Counted from the stretch's first letter, positions 47,797 through 60,755 are shown. The stretch: DNA of 64,000 nucleotides from Lates calcarifer (GCF_001640805.2 NC_066852.1:14410194-14474193), one strand, 5' to 3'. Notes: generated by a model from the sequence alone, not told the origin. Numbers and translations are program-made.

Positions 47797-50334
47797 TCAG
47801 TTGGGTTTGCGAATAGTGTTCACAGCGGTATGGGCCCAACCTCCAAGTGTGTTTGAGAGGTGTGTGGCTCGGCGAGTGAGGTTTGAGCGACTGAGTTTCC
47901 CGTTGGGGTCTAACTTTCTCATCATCGCTCCTCCAGAACGTCCCCGTGTGCTGCAGAGAGAGAGAGAATAACAGTTGCTGCAGAAAACATATACAGATGG
48001 AGGGCGAGTGATGGAAACTGGGTGTCCGCAAATATACATATATATATAAGTGTCTTATTGGCATTATCATCTGTTAAAATGACAAAACAAAAGCAAATGT
48101 TGACGTGTCACGAGACACATGTTTGTTAATGGTGTATGTATAAACAAGATTTTCAGGACTCCTAAAACAATGTGACATTTATCAGTATCAAAGTCTATAC
48201 ATTGCCTTGGTTATGGATAACATAACATCATTTTTGAGGCTTTTCCAAGACCTGCAGACACCCTGGTAATTAGCAGCAAGTGTTTGAAAACTAATGAGGC
48301 GCCAGGGGACGAGTCAGTTTGTAAAGCAAAGGGCAGTAAAGGAAGAAGGTGTGAGAATGATAAAGAAGAAGAGCAGCCTTTGCTTGGATAATGCAAATTA
48401 TTAATCAGCCATAAAAGAGCAGCTTTTCATTGCAACAGGTCAGAAACTTAAACAATTTCATATGTATGTAAGTCCATGCTTTGAAATACAGACACCAGGC
48501 TGACTCCGCCATGCGCTTTCATGTCTGAAAATTAGTTAGAGCATACTGTATCTTTCCACAGGTCATCTGGTTTTAGTAGCAAATTTGTTTTGATGTTTGT
48601 ATTTACCTTCTTCCCTACTCCGCAATAAGGGAATAGTTGAACTGCCTGTTGTGGGAGGAAAACAAACTTGTGTTTAAATTCCCACAAGATGAGCTTACAG
48701 CGTACAGCGAGGAAAGCATTTGGCTGCATGTAATCTGCACTGGTAACAGACAAGGTCACTGTCTGTGTGCTGTTCCGCTTTTCACAGTGTATCTGATTCT
48801 TCGTGGATGCTGTAACATTTTGAATGTCAACACAGGAAGTGATGGAAATACACTCCAAGCTCTCTCAAGCACATTTTTGTCATTTCATCTGGCTCCAATT
48901 CCCACACCCACACCCTCTCCTCCCGCTGTCCCCCCCCCCGCTCACTCCCTCCTTATCCGAATACCAGAAACACACAGACCCAGTTTCAAACCGAGGCGGG
49001 AAGAATGTGTGTGTGGGGGGAGGGGAAGGAAGTCTGGGGACCCACAGACAAGGATTCTTTGGATGGGAGGGTGAGGAGGCAGAGGGCGGTCATGTGATTC
49101 TGTGGTCTCCTCTATGCAGAATATGTATATATATATAAAAAAAAAGGAAATGGACCAGTGGCTTCCTCAAACACACAATGCTCACATTCACACATCCAGA
49201 AACTGTTCAACAGTATTTAACCTGCCTTTTCCCACATCTACAAAACTCTAACAAAAACACAGAGAATTCAAACAACTCTTCTGATTAATCATTAATTACT
49301 GACCACATGCCAAGTCATATCTCACAATGAAGATGTTTTACCTGTCATCTCTGCCAATTATTTCATCAAAAGCCTTGGACAGATGTTTGAGCCTCCTGAG
49401 TCCACTGGACACAGACTCCAAATCATGGTCGAATTTTCTGTTACAGCAGAGAAAACAAACACTCAGGAAAAACAGAAATGACAGCAACAAACCAGGGATA
49501 AAATACAGAAAAATTTAGGACAGGAATGTATGAATTCAACTTTCACTCACAGCCTCTGGTTCTGTGTGTTGGGTGAGGCAAAGGGACTTCGTAGAGCAGC
49601 CATGCGGACCAGCTGCCTCCTGCCTCCTCCGGTTTTCACCCCACGTACACTGGCCTCAGGAGTCCTTCTTCCTCTAGACCCCGGAGTGCGCCCAGGTGTG
49701 GTTGTCGATCTAGGGGTGCGTCTGGGTGTCACAGCCCGGCCAGGCGTACGCCTCGGGGTGTGAGAAGTTGATGCGCCAGCTTCTTCCCCATCGCGTGTCC
49801 GGCCTGGGGTTGCTACCAAACACTCCTCACGTGCAAACTCTCTGGTTCTCTGCAGCCTCTGGGTGAAAGAGAAAAGGACACAAAGGAAGAGCAAGATGAT
49901 AATGAAGAGGTGGCAAAATGAAAAGAAAGCAACTTGATTTTCAGGAATAATCACACACAAAACCACTCTGACATGGACCGACACCTTCAGATCCAGCCAA
50001 AGTCAAACCATACTAATTCACCAACCTGATACACTCCACTGATGGAGTTCCGGGCATTGCGAGTAAGTTTGCGGACTGTGCTGGGCTTCGGTTGCTCCTT
50101 CGCGGTTTCCCAAGTTGGATTTTCAGGGAGGGAGCTGGTCTGGATGGAGCGCAGCGGGAGTCGCTTGCGCAAAGACATTCGCAGAGAGTTAAGTGAAGAT
50201 GAGGAGCGAAGCTTGCGGAAACGGTCTGGCGCTTCTGGGGAGCTCTCTGCCCCGTCAGACTCATCCAGGACTGTGTGTGCCCGCCAGACTCCCACCACAG
50301 CTTTACCAACTCCATCCATCATTGAAGACGCCAT
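47797..50334 (-). CDS. pimreg: PICALM-interacting mitotic regulator (FAM64A-like)
   Basis: There are four coding exons, 50026-50334, 49551-49858, 49342-49437 and 47797-47950, encoding 288 residues (human about 240). A noncoding exon ends at 51426 and the start exon begins at 50344. Matches to human PIMREG are RKRLPLRSIQ (about 57-66), AALRSPFAS, and HDLESVSSGLRRLKHLSKAFDE, the conserved C-terminal helix. Residues 120-170 carry eight TP dipeptides, five in the CDK form TPxR. Family role: a mitosis-peaking nuclear protein, APC/C substrate and CALM interactor, linked to the metaphase-anaphase transition. The last exon encodes about 50 basic residues ending NTIRKPN that I do not recall in mammals. 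Its splice site and phase fit, but it is the least certain part of the model. Confidence 0.8.
48920..49145. other. Low-complexity stretch in pimreg intron
   Basis: A C-run (48931-48940), GT/GGGGA-rich DNA (49005-49030) and a TA run followed by an A-run (49128-49146). No coding signal. The 145-residue open frame crossing this stretch on the plus strand has proline-rich low-complexity content and no family likeness. Confidence 0.6.
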
Positions 50335-50449
50335 GCTGACTGAGCTGAAGTAAGATAACAAAACAGCAGAATATGTGTTACAATAAAACATATTTTTCAC
50401 AGCAGACTGTAAAGGAAATGTTTCAAGAGCTTTATTTTGGGTAAATAAA

Positions 50450-50620
50450 AATAGTGCTGAAACAATAAATGGATTTCTCCGCCACTTTATTATAGTTACA
50501 GCAATTACAACAATGGAGTCATATAGATTTTCTGCTTTTCTCTGTTTTCTGTGAATTTTGAAAGTATGTTATAAAACAAGCTATTTGAAAACACCAAATG
50601 TAGTCCTCACAAATCATGAT
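50450..50620. repeat. ATTAATCGATT-type teleost repeat fragment
   Basis: GTGCTGAAACAATAAATGG, TTATAGTTACAGCAATT and TTCTGCTTTTCTCTGTTTTC appear in the order expected for this family. It lies in the first pimreg intron. Confidence 0.45.
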
Positions 50621-51425
50621 GGGCCCTTTTATTGAATAACTGTCCGTAATAAAGCAGATAACTACAAGATGCAGTTGTATGCAAAAGTTTTGAGTCTCTA
50701 AGTACTGACTTAATCCCCAAAAAGTAAGCTTTTTGCACATGCTTTTTTCATTAACATTTGAAGAAAGGCTATTTTTTAATGTCTGTTTGCCAAAGTTTGG
50801 CATACACTTGTAAGACAGTAATCATATAATATAAGCAAATCAATTAGTATAATAACATTTCTAGTAAAACACAAGGTAATAATGTAATACGTCACAGTAG
50901 GGCGTATAAAAGTAAATAATAGAAATGTCCAGGTATTAAGACAGAAACAGACAAGAAAAACACACTCTTTACAGTATTATACTGATCTAAGATGAACTCA
51001 TTTAACGAAATTAGTGCACAGTAGTTTGTTACTGACGAAATAATGTGGAAAATGAACGAGAAGATACCCCGTAACAACCCATACAATGGCTATTGTTTGA
51101 TCGTGATTTCTCGCTTTGCAGCCTGCCCTGTCTTTTCTAACTTAACCGAGGATAGCTCCATCCGAAACACTACCAGGAGGGAATAACACTGGTTTAATCA
51201 CTCATGTCACAAATGGTAACGTTAATGAAGTTTTCCACATTACCAGTAAAAGGTATTATCTCTCAAACAAACACAGGACTGTTCCCGAGAAGACTTCGTT
51301 AGCTTATCTGCAGTAACAACGTTAGCTCAATAACATTAACACAAAATTAAATCAACGTTAAATACCTGAAATAAAAGACAAAAGAAAACCAGCTATCCCG
51401 GCGTGTTCTGTAGCCGCTAATTTAC

Positions 51426-51520
51426 CTTAAAATCGGATGACTTGTCTGTCCTCAGTGCTTCGGCTGCTCGTTTCTGTTGTTTCTTTCTTTCGCTGTTTGA
51501 ATTTGGCGGCGGACCGCAGA
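51426..51520 (-). promoter_or_regulatory. pimreg: pimreg noncoding exon and cell-cycle promoter elements
   Basis: The donor TTTTAAG|GTAAATTAG ends a noncoding exon at 51426. At its upstream edge an E2F-type TTTGGCGG (51502-51509) abuts a CHR-type TTTGAA (51496-51501). This pairing is typical of genes controlled by the DREAM/MuvB complexes and fits a mitotic gene. The transcription start is not known exactly. Confidence 0.5.
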
Positions 51521-51539
51521 CTGCACGCACACAAACCCA

Positions 51540-54359
51540 TAAACGCATCACCACGCCCTTCACGCAAACTCCCCGTCTGTGACGTAATACGTTACGTCCG
51601 AGCGTTGAGAGATTAAATACAGAGGGTTTAAAAATAAAAACTGGGAATCAGACACTAAAATTTTCCATCAAACTAGTATGACACTTAAGAAGTCTTTTGG
51701 AAATGTTCACAAAGCAAAATTAGTAAATTTCAAGGCGATTATCTTCATTTTTATAATGGATTTCATTTCTACAGAAATACTTTGTGTAAAATTAACAGTA
51801 GGCTGGTTGTTCATAAAACTGTGGCTTCAGCCACCTTACAATGTAAATAGTTAATGTTGTCATGTTAACTTTGTTTTCCTCCAGGACTCGTGCTGATTCA
51901 GTGTTCACACTTCATTATATAAATATTATTTTCATTAGATTTATTTTAAAATACAGTTTAATGCACATAACTTCAGATTGTATTTAGACAAATGAGCAGA
52001 ACACAGACAGTAAGTTACAGTTTTTCAGCAGATACAATCCAGTGCAATGGTTTGGCAATAAAGCTTATCTTTGTGAGGTTTATAATGTTCTGATTTTATT
52101 GACTTGGCACGAGATAGATGTTGATTCCAGTTAGTACTGTTGTTATATGGAGAAATGTTTCTGATGTTTTGTCAGTGTCCCCATTTATAAGGATGTGGCA
52201 AACACAATTTAACATGGTTCTGTATGGCAAAGCCTTCGTGTCATGCTATCGGTATTTTACTGTGTGAGATTTGTCTGAATTCTTTACCTGTCTCCATGAT
52301 GTTCGCTTTGTGTGTATAATCTTCCCAAAGTTCCATTAGTTAGTAATTCCACAACATTATATTAACCACATTACATTAACATATATTGATACTGATGCAG
52401 TCAAACATAAGTTAATATTTCATTATATCTATATTGTCCAACCCTATCTTACTGTTATCATGACACTCACTATAAAATGATTTAAAAGGTGAAGGAGACA
52501 GCCTGGCTTGTATCTGCATTTAATGTTCAAAGAGTCATCAGAAATCTTACTTCTTACCTTGATGTTTTTATCCTCCTTAAATTAAATACAGATTCCAAAT
52601 CTCAGTGGCTCTATATGTTTTAAGATTAAATTAAATAAATACTGTCATATGATAAATACACAACAGTCTATCCTGTTGGTATATGCAGTCTGTTGTCTAT
52701 TAACACCATCAGAACAAGGACAACAGGTCGCTATACACTGTTGCTCATTAAGCCTTGGTCTTACACACAATGAAGCTTGTCATTTTGTCACATTTATAAT
52801 TCATTGTGTCTTTGCACATTTTCAGTGTGTCATTACTATAGATTGAAGAGGAATTAAAGTAAAGTGTCCAGCAGATGTCACTATAGGCCTACATGTGAAA
52901 TGCTTCCAAGCAACAGTGCTTTGAAATCTCTGTCATGTCCTCCCACAATATTTTGCTTTGGTCTGAAGTGACTTAGTAAAGGCACTGACAAACCTGTGTT
53001 TCCACTTTTCATTAATTCAATTTGTGCTGTATTTTGCAAAAAGAACTTTCATTTCATTTCAACTAGACAAAATGGGCTGTTAGAGAGACAGCGTTAAAAC
53101 GGGTTCCCAGCATGACAGTTTAACTTCGTGACACAAAGCAAAAATCAGTGTATCCTTTAGGGCCATTAAGGATACAAAGGGACAGTTTCTGTAGGTCTGC
53201 ACAGTCATTACAGAGTGAGCAGTCAATGTAAAATAGGCCAACTTTTTAAATGCATTTTTGGATATGGTGAGTTAAGGAGCTGACAGTGACTGCTGAGAAT
53301 TCCCAATACATTTATAGCATTAATAATTACTGACTTTTGGACACAATAGCTAACTAAAAACCCTGACACAGAAAATGACCAACTGAGAAGATTCCTGAGT
53401 GGCTACTCAAAGCACAAGGCATAACCCAGCAGCTTCTTTCACAATAAAAGCCATGACTCAGACAACAGGATCCTCTTTATGCTGTATATTTGAACACCTC
53501 TTGAGGCCAATATGACACCCGTGCCTTCTTGTCAAACGTGCTCTCATCCACGTTCAGTATTGCGCTGTTTTATGTGATCCTGTTAAGTTTCTTTATTGGT
53601 AAGGGCACAAAGCTCTAGACCTTGAACCTCATGTCATTGTAGTCCCTGTCCTTTTGTCTCATTAAGAGTAAATGTATAACATGATTTTAACGAGCCTTGA
53701 TTGTATTGTTGAGTCAGGAGTTAAAGTTCAGTGCAAATGTGAAAAAAAAATAAAAATATTAGGCACACATGTTTGTTCAGTTGTTTTAACTGTATGACAG
53801 ATATGTCTCTGAAACCTAGACCCACTTTTACATCAGGAGGGCTAAAAGCATTAACATAGACTTCACAAAAGTTCTTATTCATTTATAAGAAAAGTTGCTT
53901 TTCTTTTGGCTTGAGTTTGAGCTCACTAGCTAGTCTCTTTCTGGTCACCTGAAAATGAGTGTGGTGATTAATCTTATGATATATGACTTCACCTGTGCAG
54001 TGGCACAACATGCAGACATACTGTAAGTAACATACTTGGGTAATGGGATGTAATATATGCATTTATCATACATTAGCTAATAGAAAATGGCAGTTTTGAA
54101 TATGTCTGTCAATCTGTATATATGTTTTAACAGTATTCAAACCTTAGATGCTTCAAAATGCAGTGTCCCTCAAGAGCTATGATAACACCATGCTATATGC
54201 AAATTGCAAATGTGATGGAAAGGGCAGCTCCACTGACAATATTAATTGACTGCCCCTCAATTCTATCCTTAAACCATAACTCTCAAATATACAACCAGAA
54301 GCAGTGGTGTCCCCATAACGCAGGTGTACTTTTAAGTTTTGTGGGGAAACTAAAGCACT
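51540..54359. other. Intergenic, pimreg to tmigd1
   Basis: AT-rich DNA with CG dinucleotides only near 51540-51605, next to the pimreg promoter. I see no coding exon, RNA gene or recognised transposon. Confidence 0.55.
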
Positions 54360-54365
54360 TTTATT
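54360..54365 (-). terminator. tmigd1: tmigd1 polyadenylation signal
   Basis: A minus-strand AATAAA in the context CTGCAATAAAAGTG lies about 350 bases beyond the predicted stop codon. Confidence 0.5.
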
Positions 54366-54716
54366 GCAGAGATATTAACAAGAAAACCCATTTTTCACAT
54401 CACAGGGTCAGGTTGCATCACACAGTGAAAAGTAACAAGGATCATCTCAAGGTCAACTTCACAGATCCCGCTGCCATAATCAATAATCAAATAAGTGACA
54501 AACTGCTAAGACGGCAGACAGCATGCTACATTTTGTAAGTGTATTTCCCACATGTTAAACCTTTCCTTCAAAAAATGTCAAATATGATATAAAATTAAAA
54601 ACTGGGCTACGTAAGTGGGTAATCACAGTCTCTGGCACTCAGTGGAGGGGGGTGGGGGTGGGGGGGTGATGTCTTCGTGGCATCTGCTTCATTGGGTGAA
54701 GCAGAGAATACACAGG

Positions 54717-56305
54717 TTACTTGCAGCACTGTCAAAAGAGATGTAAATCATTAGTGGGTTCAGTTTGTGATTAGTCAGAGTCAGTCCCTGAGTCATACAC
54801 ATATGTACTTTATATGTTACCTTCATGATTTTGCTCCACCGTGAAACCACGGCAAGCAACGTGGTAAGGCACACCACCACCACTCCTGCTATGAAGGGCA
54901 AGAGTGGAAACTTCATGGTCTTTTCTACAGATGAGGAAGAAGGTGATCAGCCCACTTTTTTCTTACTTCATATCACTGACTGTTCATTTCACTTCAAGTT
55001 CTGATTATACATAAGCAGTGAAATCACACATAAGACTAAACACTGAGATGTGGTTTCTGGAAAACTGTGGCGTTGTGCGAGCTGACCTGTCACTGTGACT
55101 TTGAAGATCTTGCTGTGTTCTCCAAAGACGGGAAAGTTTGCTGTGCACTGATACGTGCCTTCGTGCAGGCTTTTCTCCACGCTGTTGGTAATCAGCTGGC
55201 TTGTAAAGCCGTCATTGGTCACTGTGAAGCCACCTGCTAATAGATCCACTGCGCTTCCATTTAGTGTCCACGACACGGATGAGACCGGTGGATTGGCCCA
55301 GATATCGCACCGCAGGGCCAGCACTGACTCATCTTCTACTGTAACCTCCTCTGACCCAGAGAGCTGTGGGTGATCTGAAGAGGAACATCACAGAGGAAAT
55401 GTTAATGCTACTGAGATCGATGCACAAGTTTCATCTAAAGAATACATTTGAGTGCGGCTATTTCACTACCTTCAGTTGTATTATGTTGTTCTAACAGCAT
55501 TTTTAGTCATGCTGGCAACATCTACTGATATGTCTGTTGCTCCAGACTTAAATATTTAAGACTAGGATGAAAATCTGGCATTTGAAATTCATGTCTGTCG
55601 CTCATTTCATGACAATCCATCCGACAGTTGTTGAGATATTTCACTCAAAACCACTAATGTTGACCAAAGTGGTGGATGGACCAGCTGACAGACCAACATC
55701 GCCTCCCCTTGCATGGCTCAAAACTCAGTAAAACCAAAATATTAGTTCCTGGTATTGCTATTAATTCATTTGAAGGGACTCACATGTGACATTGAGAGTG
55801 ACTGAGGCCTTAACTGTAGCATTTCTGCTCAGGTGGCAGGTGAAGGTGGCGCCGTTATCTTCATGGATGATGGGCGAAATGCACACGCTACTGCGTCCCT
55901 TCCTATTCCCCTCCATCAGACTGACCACAGCGCCATTCCTCAGCCACACCAGCTCTTCATCTGCCGGAGTCTCAGAGCCTCTGTCAGGCAGGCAGAGCAG
56001 AGACACAGTCCTGTTTACCTCTGTCTGTATAACACCCTCAGTGCTGACTTCTGGGTCAGACTGGATCTGGACACCTTGGGAAAGGAAAGGGAGATGGGGA
56101 CATTTAGTTAAGGGAAGGGGTGAAAGCTTAGATTGAACAAAGGGGGTTAGAGAAATATCCCATTGGAATAATCTAACTGAAAGTCAGATAAATTGCAGGT
56201 GACCTGAATTGCAAACCAGACACACTTACCCAATGTCTGGGTTACACAGCACAGGAGCAAATGGAAAAGAGGGGGTCTGCACATCAACTTCATTTTACTC
56301 CTCAT
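54717..56305 (-). CDS. tmigd1: Transmembrane and immunoglobulin domain-containing protein 1
   Basis: There are five coding exons, 56230-56305, 55784-56074, 55087-55374, 54821-54924 and 54717-54728, encoding 256 residues (human 262). A signal peptide covers about residues 1-25. Ig domain 1 has SLLCLPD and FTCHLSR. SSVCISPIIHEDNG and SVTLNVT strongly mirror human TMIGD1 (SSVCVSSISENDNG, SVVLNVT). Ig domain 2 has ALRCDIWANPPV and GTYQCTANF. A membrane segment lies at about 224-245, followed by SRWSKIMK. Several N-glycosylation sequons are visible. Role: an epithelial adhesion and cytoprotective protein of kidney tubule and intestinal brush border. The last coding exon is only 12 bases and gives the tail CCK, much shorter than the human tail. 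An alternative with the intron read through would add about 43 residues. Confidence 0.85.
55590..55710. repeat. Teleost dispersed repeat fragment
   Basis: ATGACAATCCATCCGACAGT, TTGTTGAGATATTTCACTCA and GACCAAAGTGGTGGATGGAC are hallmarks of a widespread teleost interspersed repeat (usual form: GGCAATCCATCCAATAGTTG). It lies in the tmigd1 intron between the two Ig exons. Confidence 0.6.
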
Positions 56306-57436
56306 TGGATGAACCTGAAAGGAAGGAATGGATCATTAGAAAAACACTCAAACAGACTTTATTCAAAACTCTTATTTAATCTAAATTCACCAAAACTTTT
56401 CAACAAAGTGAAAAAGTGAGTGTAATTTGTTTGAATCAATGTTGTTTTCATTAACCTTGTTGACACCAAACAATAATTAATTTTCCAATTCTGCTCTCTT
56501 TCAGTCGATCAAAATTTGTTTGTGAGCCAAAACTTCCACCTTTCTTCTGTCTTTCTGTTACGCCTGAAACAATCAAATCATTGAACAGACTTACAGAAGA
56601 ATAAAAGGCTACTATTCTTCTGCTGCAAATGAACACGCAGTGTATAATGATAGGTAAGCCAAAATGAGGAAGCAGTATTTAAAACCATTTAAATCACAGT
56701 AGACAAGGTGACAAAATGCTTGTCAGTGCGCGTCACTGAAAATTCTGCGTGCCGTGCTAATGGACTGTATTTAAGCATCAGTTTGTCATGAAATTGCAGT
56801 GTGAGAAACATTTTTGGTAAAACACAAGAAAACTCGCCATCTGATTTTTGTAGAGCTGAGATAATTTACATACTTTTAAATATTATCTTCAGGCACTTTG
56901 GTGCGGTTCTACGCATTGAGTGTTTATGTCAGATCCCATTTAGGATATCTGGCATAATCATAATATGAGATCTTTGGGAATTAAGTGTCATCATTTACAG
57001 TTTACAGTGTGTTCACAAGGTGATTTGGGACATAAGGAGGACCTTTTCTAATCGCTAAGCAGAATACCTAGTCCAAGAAAGGAATACAGTTTGGTGTGAC
57101 ATTATATTCTTTTTTTAAAGATTCAGCAAGACGCAGTTTAGAAAAACCTGCTTGTTACAGCAGTCCATGTTTTTTTTTTTTATAAAGGGACAGTTTGTAC
57201 TCGCTGGCACTTTTTATTTGACGATAAAAGCAAAATAATATGTGATTGCAGTTTACTTACATTATCAGTTACTGGTTCCTCTTATTGAGACAGTATAAGA
57301 GCAACACAATGCTAATTTTCTCTAAATAAACTGCACTCATGAAATACACTATAAAATGTATATATAAAATTTATGGTAGCTCATACATTTGTGTACATGT
57401 AGGCTTTACATCAAAAGATGGATGAAACGTTCTTAC

Positions 57437-57520
57437 CTGGCTATGATTACTTCTTCCAGTTTTACTTCTTCCAATTTCTTGTCTGTGTTTTATCTCTGAC
57501 GTTCCCTGTGTGTGAATATG
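57437..57520 (-). other. tmigd1: tmigd1 noncoding first exon
   Basis: The donor ATAGCCAG|GTAAGAACG ends the exon at 57437. It pairs with the acceptor at 56315/56314 ahead of the start codon. The upstream boundary is approximate. Confidence 0.5.
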
Positions 57521-59524
57521 AGGATGTGGAGGACTGTTTGAATCTTCAGCAGCTTCTTATATGCTTCACATTCAAATGAGGACACTTTTATAACTTCCTT
57601 CACTTGTTTCTAAATGGCTTTCTCATCATTCCATTCACCTGTTCCTGTCAACACCCTATCAATCTTCCCTCCCTCTCCCTCTCTCTCTTTTATTGTTGTG
57701 CACTTCCAATGTGTTAACACAAGGAAAGTTTTTATTGGCTATCTTTGTGGCAATATACAATGGCACTAAAGTGTCTTGGTTGTGGGAGTAAGGATTAAAA
57801 TATATTCTTTTCATATTTGCCTTCAATAGTTGAAGGTCTTTAAAACCCATAATGCTTTACATTTTGTACACTTGTGATGGAGCAAGTCACTGTGGAAGCC
57901 AACCATTTTTTAAAACTTCACAATAAAAGTTTTTTGGCTGCAAACTGCCTTTGTATATAACCTTATTTTATGTTATTTTTATTTCAACATATTCTTACAT
58001 CAAAATCTCATTATCTGTTTTTCCTAATGTGAGAAGAGAACAGTGTTTATGCTAAGACATGGATGTGACTTTAAAGTCTGTGGGATCTTTTCTTTCTGCC
58101 CTCTTCCAATTCTTCCTGTAAATGTCAGGTGACTGACTGAAACCAGAGACCAATGTAATGTATGTATTGATGTAAAATCAAGTAATTAACCAAAGCTTTG
58201 TTGCAAGCTGATGACAAAACTGCTAAATACCCAGTGCACAATTGCTTTTACATTTGCACTTTGTACTTTAGCGTTTTATTCTATTCACTTTAAACAATAT
58301 GATTCTATTCTGTCGTACAAAGCTGAAATAAAGTGCAATGGCAATAATGATCTAAAGCCAAAATGCATAGATTTAAAAAAAAAAAAAATCTGATTTTCAC
58401 ATTGTCATACAAATGCTATACAAAGGTATATTTGGGGGAAAAATAGACAGCAGAAACAAGTTGTGCTTTCACACAACATATGTATTCACCACCTTTTTAT
58501 CATCACCTTTCAAGCTGACAAGATCAGCTTGTTAGCAAACAGTTGCTCATTTACACATCCTGCAGTTGGGAATATTGTTATTCCTTTGGAGTCATGCCCC
58601 AGTATTTATCTCTTTTAGCTCTGTTTTGGGTCGCTACCAACTCCTGAGGGAAATATCTGGCTCTCTGACTGAGTGGGATGTTATTGTTGGATTCTAGCAT
58701 GAGGTTACTCTTCTACCTGCTCATTATTAACAATACGTCAAAACACTCTCGAAGTGGTTGTTGTTGTAATACTCATTTCAGCTAGAGGAGGCTTAAGTGC
58801 GCCCCTATTCCAGTCTTAATAACACTAAAAACATTCATATTTTCTTCCAGGTGATAATAATCTATGCACTCTAAAGACAAGATGCATTTATCATATCTTA
58901 GCCAGTTATGTTGACATGTAATGTGCGACTTACCTTGTGTTTAGACTTTAAAAAAAAAAAAAATAATAAAATAAAAATAACTCAGGAAAATTAAAAGCTG
59001 CAACTTCACAAATTCTTTAAATCATCTGTGGTGGCACCGTGATATCATTAACCTGAATGCTTTTCTGTTCTGTGAACAGGTAAGTTGCCTAACACAAATT
59101 CCATGTACACAGCCTGTGTGGTGAAATCATTGGTGTGTGTGTGTGTGCATGTTTCCAACAGCCCTCCCTCTCTCACCCAGTAGAGAGAGGCATTGACCAA
59201 CTGAAAAAGGTTTCTTCAGCTGCAGTTAGTTAATGAGTCCTATGATTTCTAACATTCAGTATGTATCAAGGTTGAGGCTTTGGTGTATCTCAGTGTAACG
59301 TATATCTACAACCTCCCCTGTATGTTTTTCAAACATTGTTGCCGTAGAGGAAGCTCACTGATCTACTGTACATTAATATTTTGGTCTAAAAAAACCTATA
59401 GTCTGTTTTATGACCAAATGTTTCCACAGAATCATTGACCTTATATCAGACTATTATCAGTTAACAGTGGATATCTCCTCAATGTGATTTCTGATGGAGG
59501 GAAAAAGAGCCACTTGTCATGTCA

Positions 59525-60028
59525 AGTCATGCCTTGTTCAAACGTTCAACCTCTTCACAGTTTCATTTGCATTTGATAAACTGGTTTTCAATACACAGTG
59601 AACACTGGATGTTTCTTTGTAATTCTACATTAGAATAAAGGTAAGAATGATTAGAAGGCAGCAGACACATCACAGCTTGTTATCATTGCTGCTGTTATTA
59701 CTTCTATTCAATTCTTGACCAGAGCTTATATTTAAGCTTCTTAAAATGGTAGGCCTGTATCTGCTAACCCCATTTCAGTCTCTGACAGCTTCTTATACTT
59801 GCTCTTAAAAAAAGAAAAAGAAAGAAAGAAAGAAAGAAAATCCCTTATGTTTTTGACTGAGCATAGAAAGTGCCAGTTGTATTAGTCATGCCTCCTTCAA
59901 ACGTCCGTCTTCTCTGGTTAAGTTTTTGCATTTGATTAAATGAATTTTAATGCATTATAAGCATTGGAATTTATTTTACAATCAGTTAATAACATCCAGT
60001 CTTTGACAGCTTCATATACCTGCTCTTA
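59525..60028. repeat. Degenerate tandem duplication
   Basis: Unit A (59525-59807) and unit B (59885-60028) share GTCATGCCT(TG/CC)TTCAAACGT near the left end, TTTGCATTTGAT in the middle, and TGACAGCTTC(T/A)TATAC(T/C)TGCTCTTAA at the right end. Unit B lacks about 140 bases of unit A. No coding potential. Confidence 0.7.
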
Positions 60029-60707
60029 AGTCTGTATGTTCAATCAGATCAAAGAGCAAAGGTTAGCAGCAATTGCACATGTAATTGGGGGTAAAGAACG
60101 TGCTCTTTATGTGATGTTGCACAATTGACTAACTAGTAACCTATATACCAGATACACTTCTTTCTTACACACACACACACACCTGAAGTGTCAGTCTCAG
60201 TTTTACTGTGTAAGCTGATCGCTGTGCTTTTGCTGACATTTCTCATACTAAAGGCCAATATGTGTTTGATCATGTAGACTTTGCCACAGAACTTGGCTGG
60301 AGGTGCTGCTATCACAGATGGTACATATCACCTGTGCACTTCCTCATTCTGTCTTTGTTTGAGAAGGTAGATTTAAGTATGTATGCTGGGTGAATAATTC
60401 CTTAAGTTACAGACCTTTGTCAGTGCGGGTTAACAAGCACATGTGACTATGTTTGTTTATGTGTCTACTAACATGAGGAGGGCGACCCCCAGGATAAAGT
60501 CAGAGTCAAAGTACACTCAGAGGCAGATAAGATCAGTGGCTAATGCATTTGTACACACGCACACACTCACACACATAAACACAAACATGCACCTGTAAAA
60601 TCTGTAAGTAATTAATCAAAGCCTGGAGTGTTTATGCCGTCAGAGCTCCTTCTGTGCAACTGTGCAAACAGGCATTCCTCATCAGATTACTGTTGAGTCC
60701 TGCAACA

Positions 60708-60708
<1 letters not shown>

Positions 60709-60754
<46 letters not shown>
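60709..60754. repeat. (CA)23 microsatellite
   Basis: Perfect CA dinucleotide run about 360 bases upstream of the slc47a1 start codon. Confidence 0.95.

Positions 60755-60755
<1 letters not shown>

Noticed and set aside
48637..49074. Plus-strand 145-residue proline-rich open frame
   Set aside because: It lies in a pimreg intron, is low complexity, and lacks splice or family support.
49547..49984. Minus-strand 145-residue open frame
   Set aside because: It is pimreg exon 3 read through into the flanking introns. The splice sites at 49858 and 49551 define the real exon.
54158..54538. Plus-strand 126-residue open frame ending near a donor-like TTTTGTAAGT
   Set aside because: It is antisense to the tmigd1 3' UTR region, in AT-rich DNA, with no recognisable domain and a length expected by chance.
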